A stretch of 64,000 nucleotides of DNA from Breznakiella homolactica (GTDB taxonomy: Bacteria; Spirochaetota; Spirochaetia; Treponematales; Breznakiellaceae): NCBI RefSeq assembly GCF_016616095.2, contig NZ_CP067089.2, positions 2,046,001-2,110,000 on the forward strand. Direction: 5' to 3'. Both the position numbers and the translations under genes were made by a program. Shown here piece by piece: positions 17,838 through 26,477 of this stretch. Position 1 is the first letter of the stretch. Each line of letters starts with the position of its first letter. The notes under the pieces were generated by a model. It had not been told where the DNA came from and searched no databases. It was given only the letters and a program-made list of their open reading frames with translations.

Positions 17838-18584
17838 TTATCCGCCGCAGGAAGGGATAAGCCGTCTTTTCTGCAGATAATCTACAATACCGGCGATTAC
17901 CACCGCCCCGAGGACGGCGGCGACCGAACTCACCGCCAGCTCCCACAGGCGCCACGTACCGGACCAGAGGAAACGCCGCAGAACCAATAAGCCGGCGGTA
18001 ACCAGAAAAAAGACCGGCCAGTACCACCGCCGCGGCTGTTCCTCCGGCAGGGAATCCCGGGGCATGGCGAGGACTGCGCCGGCAATTATCAGACCGCCGG
18101 CAATGGTACTGCAATGCTGGAAAAGCCGGTACAGGGCTATCAGGTGCCCCGGAGAGCCCAGAGGTTTTTGCAGAATAGAAAAATGGCGCACAAAAAAACC
18201 GGTCCGGTGGGTAAAGCTGTCCCATAACAGATGGGAAGCAATGCCTATCAGCACCGAAAGTATGACCGCGATCCAATGGGTCCTGAAATACCGCAGCCAG
18301 TCCGTCCCGCGGTACCGGATGAACCGGGCTTTTAAAAAACCAGGGAGATGGGTTATCAGCGGATCCCGGACAACTGCGTGGAAAAGAATCAGAACAAGAA
18401 AACACAGAGGCATATTGAAATACAAAGTACCCGCCAGGGTATGGCTCACACTGCTGCGCATCCGGAAAAAATATTCAAAGTCCGGAATGATACTCCCCAT
18501 AACCAGAGCGCTCAGGGAAAGCGGCAGCCGTTTTGATTTAACCAGCGGCAGAACCGCCGCGGGATGGGAAAAAGTAAAGGGCAT
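17838..18584 (-). CDS. DUF4184 family membrane protein
   Basis: 248-aa integral membrane protein. MPFTFSHPAAVLPL at the N-terminus, the SLSALVMGSIIPDFEYFFRM segment and HLLWDSFTHRTGFFV are the conserved core of DUF4184, whose His/Asp pattern recalls the YdjM-type membrane metal-dependent hydrolases. Six or seven hydrophobic segments are visible. GGAGGTGATGCA precedes the ATG, and an extended -10 (TGTGGTATAAT, 18633-18623) lies ~40 bases upstream. Function is unknown; a lipid or cell-envelope hydrolase is possible. Confidence 0.72.
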   Translation of the reverse strand: MPFTFSHPAAVLPLVKSKRLPLSLSALVMGSIIPDFEYFFRMRSSVSHTLAGTLYFNMPLCFLVLILFHAVVRDPLITHLPGFLKARFIRYRGTDWLRYFRTHWIAVILSVLIGIASHLLWDSFTHRTGFFVRHFSILQKPLGSPGHLIALYRLFQHCSTIAGGLIIAGAVLAMPRDSLPEEQPRRWYWPVFFLVTAGLLVLRRFLWSGTWRLWELAVSSVAAVLGAVVIAGIVDYLQKRRLIPSCGG

Positions 18585-18738
18585 TGCATCACCTCCGGGT
18601 AGTGTTCAGTTTTCCCGTTTTCATTATACCACACCGGACAGATAAATTAATACAGCAGGACAGGACCAAAAACACCGGACCTGGATTGTTCCGGATTTTT
18701 ATACTACATTTTAATTATAACAAAATAAGAGGTTATTC

Positions 18739-19635
18739 ATGGCTAGCAGTGTTTCCGGCCAATCCAACGAAAAAATAGCCCTCCGTATTGCCGGAGTTGT
18801 CATTGTCCTCAATCTTCTTCTGGCGTCTTTTAAGTTTTTCGCCGGCATCGCCGCAAAATCCGATGCCATGGTTTCAGACGCTTTTCACTCCGCGACGGAT
18901 ATTATAACCACCATTATCATGCTTATCGGTATTAAAATCGCCAGCAAGGAAGCGGATGACAAACACCCTTACGGGTATGAGCGTTTTGAATGTATTTTTT
19001 CCATGATCCTGGCGGCGGTAGTGGCCGCTGTAGGTCTGGGTATAGGTTATTCCGGAATGCAGAAGGTGATTTCCGGAAATTACAATACCCTGGAAATTCC
19101 CGGGGTTCTTGCCCTGGCAGCCGCACTGGTTTCTATTGTGGTAAAGGAGGGAATGTTCTGGTATACCCGGTGGGGGGCAAAAAAAATCGATTCCGGAGCC
19201 CTTATGGCCGACGCGTGGCACAACCGCGCGGATGCTCTTTCTTCCGTGGGCAGCTTTCTGGGTATCCTGGGAGCCCGTATGGGATACCCCGTACTCGATC
19301 CCTTGGCGGGAGTACTCATCGCCCTGTTTATTCTCAAGGCGGCCTTTGATATTTTTACGGATGCCATCAAAAAGGTTACCGACAATTCCTGTGATCCCCA
19401 GGTTGTTGAAGGTATGAAGGAAATGATCCTCCGCCAGAACGGAGTCGGGGGAATCGGCGGAATCAAGACGCGGCTCTTTGCTTCCCGGGTATTTGTGGAT
19501 GTGGTGGTGTTAACCGACGGTAACCAAACTCTGAATCAGGCCCATTCTATTACCCGAGGCATTCAGAATGCCATGGCAGAGAATTACCCTAAAGTTAAAC
19601 ACTGCACCGTACAGCTCAATCCTCTGGAAGAATAA
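18739..19635 (+). CDS. Cation diffusion facilitator (CDF) transporter
   Basis: 298-aa metal/proton antiporter. It has six membrane segments in residues 10-210 with metal-binding acidic motifs SDAFHSATD (about 48-56) and DAWHNRADALSS (about 157-168), then a cytoplasmic C-terminal domain with a terminal HCTVQLNP-like strand. Absence of a His-rich loop and the DxxxD-type sites are compatible with Mn/Fe/Zn export. Metal specificity cannot be fixed from sequence. AAGAGG lies before the ATG. Confidence 0.9.
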   Translation: MASSVSGQSNEKIALRIAGVVIVLNLLLASFKFFAGIAAKSDAMVSDAFHSATDIITTIIMLIGIKIASKEADDKHPYGYERFECIFSMILAAVVAAVGLGIGYSGMQKVISGNYNTLEIPGVLALAAALVSIVVKEGMFWYTRWGAKKIDSGALMADAWHNRADALSSVGSFLGILGARMGYPVLDPLAGVLIALFILKAAFDIFTDAIKKVTDNSCDPQVVEGMKEMILRQNGVGGIGGIKTRLFASRVFVDVVVLTDGNQTLNQAHSITRGIQNAMAENYPKVKHCTVQLNPLEE

Positions 19636-19645
19636 GAGTCGGCGG

Positions 19646-19756
19646 ATGAACAGGTTGACGTATCAACCCTTTTATACGGTTCGTTTTTTACGGCGGCTTC
19701 ATAAAAGTAAAATAATTGAAGCTATAAAGAAAATTGAGAAAAATGACGATACATAA
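19646..19756 (+). CDS. Possible small ORF (36 aa)
   Basis: A 36-codon frame right after the CDF gene encodes a basic peptide (YQPFYTVRFLRRLHKSKIIEAIKKIEK). It lacks a good ribosome-binding site and no homology is recognised. It could be a decayed toxin-like remnant in front of the HigA-like gene, or chance. Confidence 0.2.
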   Translation: MNRLTYQPFYTVRFLRRLHKSKIIEAIKKIEKNDDT

Positions 19757-19791
19757 TTTAAGGGTATCTGCGACGAAGAAATTTACAGTGG

Positions 19792-19820
19792 TTGCAATAC
19801 CCGCAATAAGGTTCTATTAT
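19792..19820 (+). promoter_or_regulatory. Promoter of the HigA-like gene
   Basis: TTGCAA (19792-19797), 17 bases, TATTAT (19815-19820). A second AT-rich box (TTGTATAGAATGTATAAAT near 19840-19858) could be an operator or another promoter. AAAGGAG precedes the ATG at 19893. Confidence 0.55.
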
Positions 19821-19892
19821 TTTAATATACATTACTACGTTGTATAGAATGTATAAATAGCAATTGAAATACAAAGTAAAGGAGTCATTTCC

Positions 19893-20327
19893 ATGGCAAA
19901 GAAAGCAGCCCCTACACCGGGCAGTGTCCTGCAGAACAAGTTTATGAAGGAGTATCAGCTTGAGGTAAAACAGCTCGCGGATGATACTGGTATCCCCGCG
20001 GCAACCCTGAAGCAGATTCTTGAAAACAAGAAAAAGCTCACCCCTGATTTGGCCCTGCGCCTGTCAAAGTACTTCAGCAACCAGCCCGGATTCTGGGTTG
20101 AGCTCCAGTACAACTACGACTTCTTCGAACTGGCCCAGGACATGAAACTCGCAGAGAGTCTCAAGAATATGAAAAAGGCCAAGAAACCCGCGGCGCCCAA
20201 AGCTGCGGCCAAACCCGGCGCCAAGGCAGCCCCCAAAAAGGCAGCGGCTCCGAAAAAAGCAGCCGCTCCGGCAAAAAAACCTGCCGCTAAACCGGCAGCA
20301 AAGAAAGCTCCGGCAGCAAAGAAATAG
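19893..20327 (+). CDS. HigA/VapI-like HTH protein with histone-H1-like C-terminal tail
   Basis: 144-aa DNA-binding protein in two parts. Residues 10-85 are an XRE/HigA-type helix-turn-helix (LADDTGIPAATLKQILENKKKLTPDLALRLSKYF, then the FWVELQYNYD motif typical of HigA antitoxins). Residues 94-144 consist almost only of Lys, Ala and Pro (KKPAAPKAAAKPGAKAA and repeats), like histone H1 or bacterial H1-like proteins. No HigB-type toxin is adjacent. The combination suggests a solitary, probably abundant nucleoid-associated or regulatory protein rather than a toxin-antitoxin partner. It has its own promoter and terminator. Confidence 0.82.
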   Translation: MAKKAAPTPGSVLQNKFMKEYQLEVKQLADDTGIPAATLKQILENKKKLTPDLALRLSKYFSNQPGFWVELQYNYDFFELAQDMKLAESLKNMKKAKKPAAPKAAAKPGAKAAPKKAAAPKKAAAPAKKPAAKPAAKKAPAAKK

Positions 20328-20332
20328 TACAG

Positions 20333-20366
20333 CTGAAAAAAGGCCGCATAAGCGGCCTTTTTTATT
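20333..20366. terminator. Bidirectional rho-independent terminator
   Basis: GGCCGC-ATAA-GCGGCC flanked by an A run on the left and a T run on the right, placed between the convergent HigA-like and beta-barrel genes. It can terminate both. Confidence 0.9.
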
Positions 20367-20383
20367 TGTCTCAGCGGAACCTT

Positions 20384-21442
20384 TTACCGGGAAAAAGCCG
20401 CTTTCAGCACCACACCGTGCCGGAACAGATACGGGAATGACTGGGGGGTTATTTCAGAGTCCGAAGGCTGGCCTCCGCCGAAGGTCACCATACCCCGGCC
20501 GGAAATATTATAGCCCAATCCGACCCCCAGCATGGACTTGCCTATTTGCTTCGACCAGCCCAGACCTACGGTCAGATCATACTGAACACCGACCAGAAAA
20601 AACTTTTTCGCGGTAATGGTCTTTCCCGGGTTAGCCTCAGACAGGCGGCGGGCCCCTTCATCGCTTATTTCAATAGGACCGCCGAAGAGGGTATCCTGGG
20701 TGTAGAGCCAAAGGAAAAACCCTTCCCGCCGGGTGATGATCTGCCAGTTCATTGTCTCAAACCCGATAATAAGCCCATAGGTATTAAAGGAAATAGTATC
20801 CTCATACACCGGATACGCCCACTTATCATCCGTAAGGGCCTGGAATTCCAGCGGCATTTCGTACCGGGTATAGGACAATCCGAAGTAACGGCCGAAGTTA
20901 TAAATCCCTTCCTGTTCGTTATCTTTGATCCACCACATGGGAATAAGCAGGTCAACGCTCAGGTATTTCGTATCCACATTGGTGCTGTCCGGCTGCCCGG
21001 AAACATACCCCCCATCCCACCAGGCATCTCCCGCCAGTTTGCCGCCGGAGACCCTGATGGCGGCGTTCTTATAACCGACTCTGCCTAAAAAATTGTAAAG
21101 CTTTCCTACAAAGTTATTGTCCAGGTCGAGACTGATACCAACATTAAAACCCTTCTTGTGCCAGAGCTCGCCTTCATAGGTGGTGAACCTGTTGGAATCC
21201 AGATCAAAAACCAGCCCGTCTTTATCGGAGAAATAATTATAACTGTTGTCCGGGTAATGCCGCACCCATTGTCCTGAGCGCCAGAATGCATACGGCTGCA
21301 GGGTAATACCTATCAAAGCCTTTAAAGATCCCTGCTTCTGCGCCGGTTCCGCGGCAATCTCTGATGAGCTGCCATTCTGGGAAAAAACGAAGCAATTCAA
21401 TATCAGGAATAAGACCATGATGAAACAGATCCGTTTATACAT
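20384..21442 (-). CDS. Probable outer-membrane beta-barrel protein
   Basis: 352-aa exported protein with a signal peptide (MYKRICFIMVLFLILNCFVFSQ, cleavage near 21-22). The mature part alternates hydrophobic and polar residues in many amphipathic strands with aromatic girdles (YLSVDLLIPMWW, FGLSYTRYEMPL, LTVGLGWSKQIG) and ends VVLKAAFSR, close to a barrel C-terminus. Family is not recognised; spirochaete genomes carry many such paralogous barrels. It is probably a surface or periplasm-facing porin-like protein. Confidence 0.65.
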   Translation of the reverse strand: MYKRICFIMVLFLILNCFVFSQNGSSSEIAAEPAQKQGSLKALIGITLQPYAFWRSGQWVRHYPDNSYNYFSDKDGLVFDLDSNRFTTYEGELWHKKGFNVGISLDLDNNFVGKLYNFLGRVGYKNAAIRVSGGKLAGDAWWDGGYVSGQPDSTNVDTKYLSVDLLIPMWWIKDNEQEGIYNFGRYFGLSYTRYEMPLEFQALTDDKWAYPVYEDTISFNTYGLIIGFETMNWQIITRREGFFLWLYTQDTLFGGPIEISDEGARRLSEANPGKTITAKKFFLVGVQYDLTVGLGWSKQIGKSMLGVGLGYNISGRGMVTFGGGQPSDSEITPQSFPYLFRHGVVLKAAFSR

Positions 21443-21498
21443 ATATCCCCCCTTTTCGGGTACTCCGGTATCTCATGGTGTTCCGCATCCGCTGACAG

Positions 21499-21630
21499 TT
21501 ACAGTATATCACGGCTCATGGCTGCTGCATAGCGAAAATCCGGGAGGCCCAAACGCCTGACACAGCCCGCGGCACAGTCAATATCAGGGTTTCCGTCACC
21601 ATACTCATCTCCCCAATGATACATAATCAT
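21499..21630 (-). CDS. Small ORF coupled to the preceding gene (43 aa)
   Basis: A 43-codon frame whose ATG overlaps the TGA of the 292-aa upstream gene (ATGA arrangement). It encodes MIMYHWGDEYGDGNPDIDCA and ends MSRDIL. The overlap and ordinary codon use favour a real translated small protein. It has two Cys residues and no membrane segment; function is unknown. Confidence 0.45.
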   Translation of the reverse strand: MIMYHWGDEYGDGNPDIDCAAGCVRRLGLPDFRYAAAMSRDIL

Positions 21631-22511
21631 AGGTACCTTCCGAAAAGTGTTTCAACCGCGTCCTCATCATACCGGTCTTCTCCCCGCCAGTACCCGGCGA
21701 AGGTCCAGTCGTCTTTTCCCCGCATCGGCCGTTCATAAGAACCGGGTTTCAGCACACCGATACAGGCGAGAATTTCTATCAGGATCCGGCGTTCATTTTG
21801 GCTTGAACGGACCGCCGCCGTCAGCCGTTTCTCCAAACTCCCGGGGTAATCACCATTCCCGCTGGTCCCTATAGTTTTAAGGATTTCCCGGAATATATCC
21901 CGGTCGCTCCCGGAAGGTTCGGGAATTTCTTCCCGGGAAAACCGGCACAGATCAAACCATGTGTAGAGCAGTTCACCGTGGCGTACCCCGCCCCATTTGA
22001 TCCGCTCAAAATTGAGAACATTGATATCCGCATCTTTATATAATTCATCCCCGATAATTCCGTATTTTAAGTCCCGGCAGACACCGCAGGTGCAGGAGGT
22101 ATACTCTACGGTTCCGTCAGCACCGCGGCTGTAGCCGCTCACCGCCGGAGTATAAATATGGGGAACGATGTATCCGGCGATTCCATAGGAAGCGATTCCG
22201 GAACGCCAGTCGAGACGGCGGAGGGACAGGCTGCACAGAAACGCCCTGGCCACGGTATCCCGGTGTACGCTTTCCCGCAGAGCGATGATTTCTCCGACGC
22301 AGTCGTCATGGGAAATGGTAACGGGATCAAACATAAGTCCCCGGGACTTGGCGTACGCAAAATCCTCCGCGTCCGTATGAGGTTTATCGAGCCATCCGCT
22401 TTTCCAGTACGTTTTAAATAAGATATCCTTTGCCTTTTTGTCCATACCATCAGTTCCCTGTTTATCCGGCACCTGTTTTTCCGGGACCGGCTTCTGATTC
22501 AGTCCTTCCAT
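21627..22511 (-). CDS. Hypothetical protein with a CxCxxC cluster
   Basis: About 294-aa soluble protein not recognised. The frame is open to 22613, but the likely start is ATG 22511, overlapping the end of the upstream gene by 13 bases; a later ATG (22445, MDKKAKDILFK) is the alternative. It carries TSCTCGVCRD in the middle, a possible metal or redox Cys cluster, and DDCVGEI earlier. Helical C-terminus. It is translationally linked to a membrane protein upstream and a 43-aa ORF downstream. Confidence 0.6.
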   Translation of the reverse strand: MEGLNQKPVPEKQVPDKQGTDGMDKKAKDILFKTYWKSGWLDKPHTDAEDFAYAKSRGLMFDPVTISHDDCVGEIIALRESVHRDTVARAFLCSLSLRRLDWRSGIASYGIAGYIVPHIYTPAVSGYSRGADGTVEYTSCTCGVCRDLKYGIIGDELYKDADINVLNFERIKWGGVRHGELLYTWFDLCRFSREEIPEPSGSDRDIFREILKTIGTSGNGDYPGSLEKRLTAAVRSSQNERRILIEILACIGVLKPGSYERPMRGKDDWTFAGYWRGEDRYDEDAVETLFGRYL

Positions 22512-23239
22512 TCCAGGTTTTCCAGAAGTATATCTATCCGCGGTTTGAGCCATGCGTAACGGCTGCTCCTGAGCAGCAAGGGCGGCCGGCCATCCGAAAA
22601 GGTCACCCGGCACTGCCAGATATAATTGAAGTTTCCCGCCCGGGCAAAGACCGGCCGGTAACCGTCGGAATTGTGCTTGTGTTCAACAGTTCTGCTCAGG
22701 GAAAAATCCGCGTCCCGGTATTCATAGGGGCTGGTTCCGAGGACACTGCAAAGTTCAAAGCCTGTTTCCCGGAGACGGATCCGGCAAGTAGCAAAGTAGA
22801 TAAGCTGGAAACCCCAGGCGGCAGCCCCCAGAAACAGCACCGTACCAATGAGAAGGTTGATCCCGGTACGTTCCAGATAGAAGTCCCGGTCGGTAAAATG
22901 GAATATATACAAAGCGAAAATCCCTGCGGCGATAAGGAGAATTCCTGAGCCGGCGAAGCGGATACGCCCGGGAATAACCGTCTGAACAGCCCCCAGCGGA
23001 TGGTCATCCGAGCCGGAATTTTTTCCCGGATGCCGGAAAACCCGGCGGCCGGAACGGCGGTCCGAAGCAAGGCTGTCGTTTCCGCCGGGATCAGACAGCG
23101 GTATACCGGGCCCAGTGCCGGCCAGTCCGGTTTTGTATATCGCCAGCTTCCTCCGGGTATAAATATACGCCGCGGCACCGACCGCTGAAACAACGGCGGC
23201 AGCGATGAGTAATATACGATACTGCACAGTCTGGTCCAC
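22499..23239 (-). CDS. Hypothetical membrane protein
   Basis: 246-aa protein. The frame extends to 23365, but GGGGAGG 6 bases before GTG 23239 marks the start. There is one N-terminal membrane segment (RILLIAAAVVSAVGAAAYIY), then a Ser/Asp/Arg-rich cytoplasmic loop, then a pair of segments (GILLIAAGIFALYIFHF and INLLIGTVLFLGAAAWGFQLIYF), followed by a ~90-residue soluble C-terminus. No family recognised. Probably cotranscribed with the CxCxxC protein downstream. Confidence 0.6.
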   Translation of the reverse strand: MDQTVQYRILLIAAAVVSAVGAAAYIYTRRKLAIYKTGLAGTGPGIPLSDPGGNDSLASDRRSGRRVFRHPGKNSGSDDHPLGAVQTVIPGRIRFAGSGILLIAAGIFALYIFHFTDRDFYLERTGINLLIGTVLFLGAAAWGFQLIYFATCRIRLRETGFELCSVLGTSPYEYRDADFSLSRTVEHKHNSDGYRPVFARAGNFNYIWQCRVTFSDGRPPLLLRSSRYAWLKPRIDILLENLEWKD

Positions 23240-23340
23240 GGTATCCTCCCCTTTTAAACATATCCTGGAGCATACAAAAAATCCACCGCGGCAAAGATCA
23301 AATTTATCCGATGGGGTTTTGGAGCACAGCGGAAGTATGG

Positions 23341-23346
23341 TATAAT
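23341..23346 (+). promoter_or_regulatory. Extended -10 box adjacent to the lipase start codon
   Basis: TATGGTATAAT places a TG-extended -10 box (TATAAT 23341-23346) only 5 bases before ATG 23352, so transcription should begin at or next to the start codon. No Shine-Dalgarno is present. Confidence 0.5.
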
Positions 23347-23351
23347 TTCCT

Positions 23352-24155
23352 ATGGAAGAAACCATAGCATTGCATTATCCCGTACTGTTCATTCACGGCG
23401 CAGGATTCAGGGATAAAACACTTGGCGTCAATTACTGGGGAAGAATCCCTAAGCATTACGTTGAAAATGGTATTTCCGTATATTACGGAGGAACAGATGC
23501 CTGGGGATCTATTGAAAAAAACGGCGAACTAATACAAACCAGAATTCACGAAATTTTAAAAACAGAAAAAACGGATAAAGTTAATATCATTGCCCATTCA
23601 CGGGGCGGCCTTGAAGCCCGCTACGTAATAAATGAATTGGCTATGGCGGAGAAAATAGCTTCATTAACTACCATATCCACACCGCATCACGGCTCAAAGG
23701 CAATGAACATCGCTTTGCGGTTTCCGGAGAAACTATATGAATTTATTTCCTTTTTTATCAATATCTGGTTTAAAATAGCGGGGGACAAATATCCCGATTT
23801 TTTCAGAAGCAGCAGACAATTATCAGAGAAAAAATGCAGTGAATTTAACAGCAAATACCCAAACAAAGAATCCGTATACTATCAAAGCTACGCGTCGGAA
23901 TTAAAATATTTCTTTGGTGATTTACTTTTTCTGTTTACATATCCTCTTATTAAGATTTTCGATGGAAAAAATGACGGACTTTGTCCAGTAGAATCCGCGA
24001 AATGGGGAGAGTTCAAGGGAGTAATTACCACCAAAGGTTTATTTGGAATATCCCATTCCGGAGTAATAGATCTGTACAGATTAAAGTACAAAGGACTGGA
24101 TCTTATTCAATTGTATATGGAAATTTTAAAAACCTTATCAGAACGGGGCTGCTGA
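23352..24155 (+). CDS. Lipase-like alpha/beta hydrolase
   Basis: 267-aa alpha/beta hydrolase of the triacylglycerol lipase (LipA/PldH-like) type. VLFIHGAGF (11-19) supplies the oxyanion strand, AHSRGG contains nucleophile Ser83, an Asp in FDGKNDGLCPVESAKWG is the likely acid, and GISHSGVIDL carries the His. There is no signal peptide. The gene is clearly more AT-rich than its neighbours and begins an AT-rich block to about 26480, suggesting recent acquisition. Natural substrate unknown. Confidence 0.8.
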   Translation: MEETIALHYPVLFIHGAGFRDKTLGVNYWGRIPKHYVENGISVYYGGTDAWGSIEKNGELIQTRIHEILKTEKTDKVNIIAHSRGGLEARYVINELAMAEKIASLTTISTPHHGSKAMNIALRFPEKLYEFISFFINIWFKIAGDKYPDFFRSSRQLSEKKCSEFNSKYPNKESVYYQSYASELKYFFGDLLFLFTYPLIKIFDGKNDGLCPVESAKWGEFKGVITTKGLFGISHSGVIDLYRLKYKGLDLIQLYMEILKTLSERGC

Positions 24156-24301
24156 CATCCGCCGGTATTTTGCCGGATTATAGACACGTTTATCTTTTGG
24201 ATAATTTTTTGAATGAAACCCTCTGCCCTTGCAATCTATTCCGGCTGCGTGTATGTTGAGAAAACAATAAATTGAATGTTCTATCCGGGGGATACAGCTG
24301 T

Positions 24302-25411
24302 ATGAATATGGCGCTGAAAATTTTAGTCATAACCATCCTTTCACTTATCGGCCTTATACTTATAGGATTGCTCATAGTTTTGATTAACAGCCCGGGCAGG
24401 CTCGCGCCGTTAAAAGATTCCCGGAATAAAGTTATTCCGGGGTCAATTTCCGAGAAAGTATGGGTTGACATTAATGGAATCAGACAGGGCATGTTTATCC
24501 GCGGAGAGAATCCGCAAAACCCGGTGATACTGTATTTGCACGGCGGCCCCGGAACGCCGCTGCTGCCGTTCATTTCATATCTGGAAAAAAGTGAGCGTCT
24601 GGAAAAATATTTTACCATGTGCTACTGGGATCAGCGGGGCTCCGGAATGACCTATTCCCGTTCAACAGATCCGTCAACCATGACCACAGCGCAGATGGTG
24701 GAAGATACCCGCGCAGTAACGGAATACCTTAAATCACGGTTCGGCCAGGACAGAATATATCTCATGGGACATTCTTGGGGTTCATATCTTGGGGTAAAAA
24801 CCATAGAGAAATACCCAGAAAATTATCTTGCCTATATCGGTATCGGACAGCTCTCCGACCAGCGGGAGTCGGAACGCCTGGCCTACAAATATATGCTGAA
24901 CCACGCAGCGGAGATCGGCGATAAGAAGGTGATAGAAAAACTGGAACCGTTCGATCCCGACGCGGATACGTTCCCTCAGAATGAATATCTCATCAACGTA
25001 CGGACAGCGATTATCAACAAGTACGGGGTAGGAATGATGCATGAAGGAGTGACTTTTCCAACGATACTTAAAGCCTTGATTTCGTTCAAAGGATATACCC
25101 TGCCCGAAAAAACAGCGTGGTTTCTCGGCGCCGACTTTTCCATGGCCTACCTTTTTGACCGTGTAGTAATGAAAGACAGTCTTTTCGAGTCATCGGCAAG
25201 TTTTGAAGTCCCCTTTTATATAACTCAAGGGTTTTACGATTACCAGGTTTCATACACCCTGGCGAAAAACTATCTGGAAACTCTGGACGCGCCTAAAAAA
25301 GGATTCTTCACATTTGAGAATTCCGCCCATTCCCCGAACATGGAAGAGCCTGAATTATTTGTGAAAACCGTCCGCCAGATTGCGGAGGAAAACCCCGGGA
25401 TTACGGAATAA
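24302..25411 (+). CDS. Membrane-anchored alpha/beta hydrolase (prolyl-aminopeptidase-like)
   Basis: 369-aa protein with one N-terminal membrane anchor (residues 6-29) and a periplasmic or surface alpha/beta hydrolase domain. LYLHGGPG (78-84) is the oxyanion motif typical of proline iminopeptidases, CYWDQRGSG follows, and the nucleophile is Ser158 in MGHSWGS. The C-terminal GFFTFENSAHSPNMEEP supplies the His. The frame starts at 24272 but GGGGGATACAGCTGT fits ATG 24302. It may be a peptidase or esterase. It lies in the AT-rich island. Confidence 0.8.
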   Translation: MNMALKILVITILSLIGLILIGLLIVLINSPGRLAPLKDSRNKVIPGSISEKVWVDINGIRQGMFIRGENPQNPVILYLHGGPGTPLLPFISYLEKSERLEKYFTMCYWDQRGSGMTYSRSTDPSTMTTAQMVEDTRAVTEYLKSRFGQDRIYLMGHSWGSYLGVKTIEKYPENYLAYIGIGQLSDQRESERLAYKYMLNHAAEIGDKKVIEKLEPFDPDADTFPQNEYLINVRTAIINKYGVGMMHEGVTFPTILKALISFKGYTLPEKTAWFLGADFSMAYLFDRVVMKDSLFESSASFEVPFYITQGFYDYQVSYTLAKNYLETLDAPKKGFFTFENSAHSPNMEEPELFVKTVRQIAEENPGITE

Positions 25412-25423
25412 TAAGCCGGAACA

Positions 25424-26272
25424 ATGGAAATTATAATTAATATTCTTTTGATTATTCTAATATTTACCTTCACAATTAAGAAAGTAAATGGCAGGTATTT
25501 TCGTTTTGAGTATGCAATAAACGTATTAATAATATTTTATTTGCTGATACTTTTAAATCTGATTAAAAGTTATTTTGAACTGCCGGAACTCAATCTAAAA
25601 TGCGTTAACTATGCCGCGGCATACATTCTATTGTATTGGTATTTAACAATAACCATAAAAAGATTTTATGACCTCGGTATGGAAGGCTGGAATTTATTAA
25701 CGCTGCTTATACCAATATACGGGATAATAGCAGCTATATATTTACTGATAAAAAAAGGCGAAGATGGGATTAATAAATTTGATAAAGCCATTGATTACAA
25801 TAAAGCAGTAAATAAAAAAACACGGATCATTGATATATATGACGAATACTTCCGTGTGGATAACCATAAATATTATCTAAAAAAAAATGGAAATGAATAC
25901 AAAATAGGTTTTCCGAAAAATATCACCAAACAAGATATAATCAAAAACTATTTATCAGAAACGCATGAGAATAAAGAAGATGGATATGGGGAAATAATAA
26001 CAATAGAGAAAAAAGAATTTGAAGGAATGATAAGAAATTTAAAATTAGCAGAAGTCCGGGAATCATTTTATTTAATAAAATCGGAAACAAAAATATTTAT
26101 CAGAAAGGAAAACTTTAAATACAGTATAATACTTGAAAAAGAAGCTGATACGGAAATAAGAGCAGTGATCAACAGAATGGCGGGATTTCCCGAGAAAATA
26201 GAAACGAAGGATTATATAATTTATAAAAAGATACAAAAAAAGGATATACGTGGTTTAATAAACAGTATTTAA
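25424..26272 (+). CDS. DUF805-like membrane protein with C-terminal extension
   Basis: 282-aa protein. Residues 1-112 form three or four membrane segments with the DUF805 signature KRFYDLGMEGWNLLTLLIPIYG and LIKKGEDGINKFD. Residues 120-282 are a Lys/Glu/Ile-rich soluble domain that I do not recognise. Codon use is extremely AT-rich (AAA, ATA, AAT, TTA) and unlike nearly every other gene here, a strong sign of horizontal transfer. It starts 12 bases after the hydrolase. Confidence 0.7.
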   Translation: MEIIINILLIILIFTFTIKKVNGRYFRFEYAINVLIIFYLLILLNLIKSYFELPELNLKCVNYAAAYILLYWYLTITIKRFYDLGMEGWNLLTLLIPIYGIIAAIYLLIKKGEDGINKFDKAIDYNKAVNKKTRIIDIYDEYFRVDNHKYYLKKNGNEYKIGFPKNITKQDIIKNYLSETHENKEDGYGEIITIEKKEFEGMIRNLKLAEVRESFYLIKSETKIFIRKENFKYSIILEKEADTEIRAVINRMAGFPEKIETKDYIIYKKIQKKDIRGLINSI

Positions 26273-26318
26273 AATAAACCGCAAGGTTTATTACCACAGA
26301 AAGCAATGGGCATGATTT

Positions 26319-26477
26319 ATGAAAAGGATGAAATTAAAGTGCATTTTTCATTACGATAAATCATTTGATGAAGACCATAAAGAGCTGATGTGTTTTTATG
26401 CACAGAATGACAGTCTTTATTTTTTGAATTGGGAAAAGTCAAACCTATATTCCATAAGGATTCAGGATTTATCATAA
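26319..26477 (+). CDS. Small AT-rich ORF (52 aa)
   Basis: A 52-codon frame, MKRMKLKCIFHYDKSFDEDH and onward, follows the DUF805-like gene with the same AT-rich composition. The amino-acid mix (aromatic and acidic) looks protein-like, but the ribosome-binding site is weak and no family is recognised. Confidence 0.35.
   Translation: MKRMKLKCIFHYDKSFDEDHKELMCFYAQNDSLYFLNWEKSNLYSIRIQDLS

Noticed and set aside
19893..20327. Type II toxin-antitoxin pair
   Set aside because: Only the antitoxin-like gene is present; the 36-codon ORF upstream has no similarity to HigB or RelE and no adequate ribosome-binding site.
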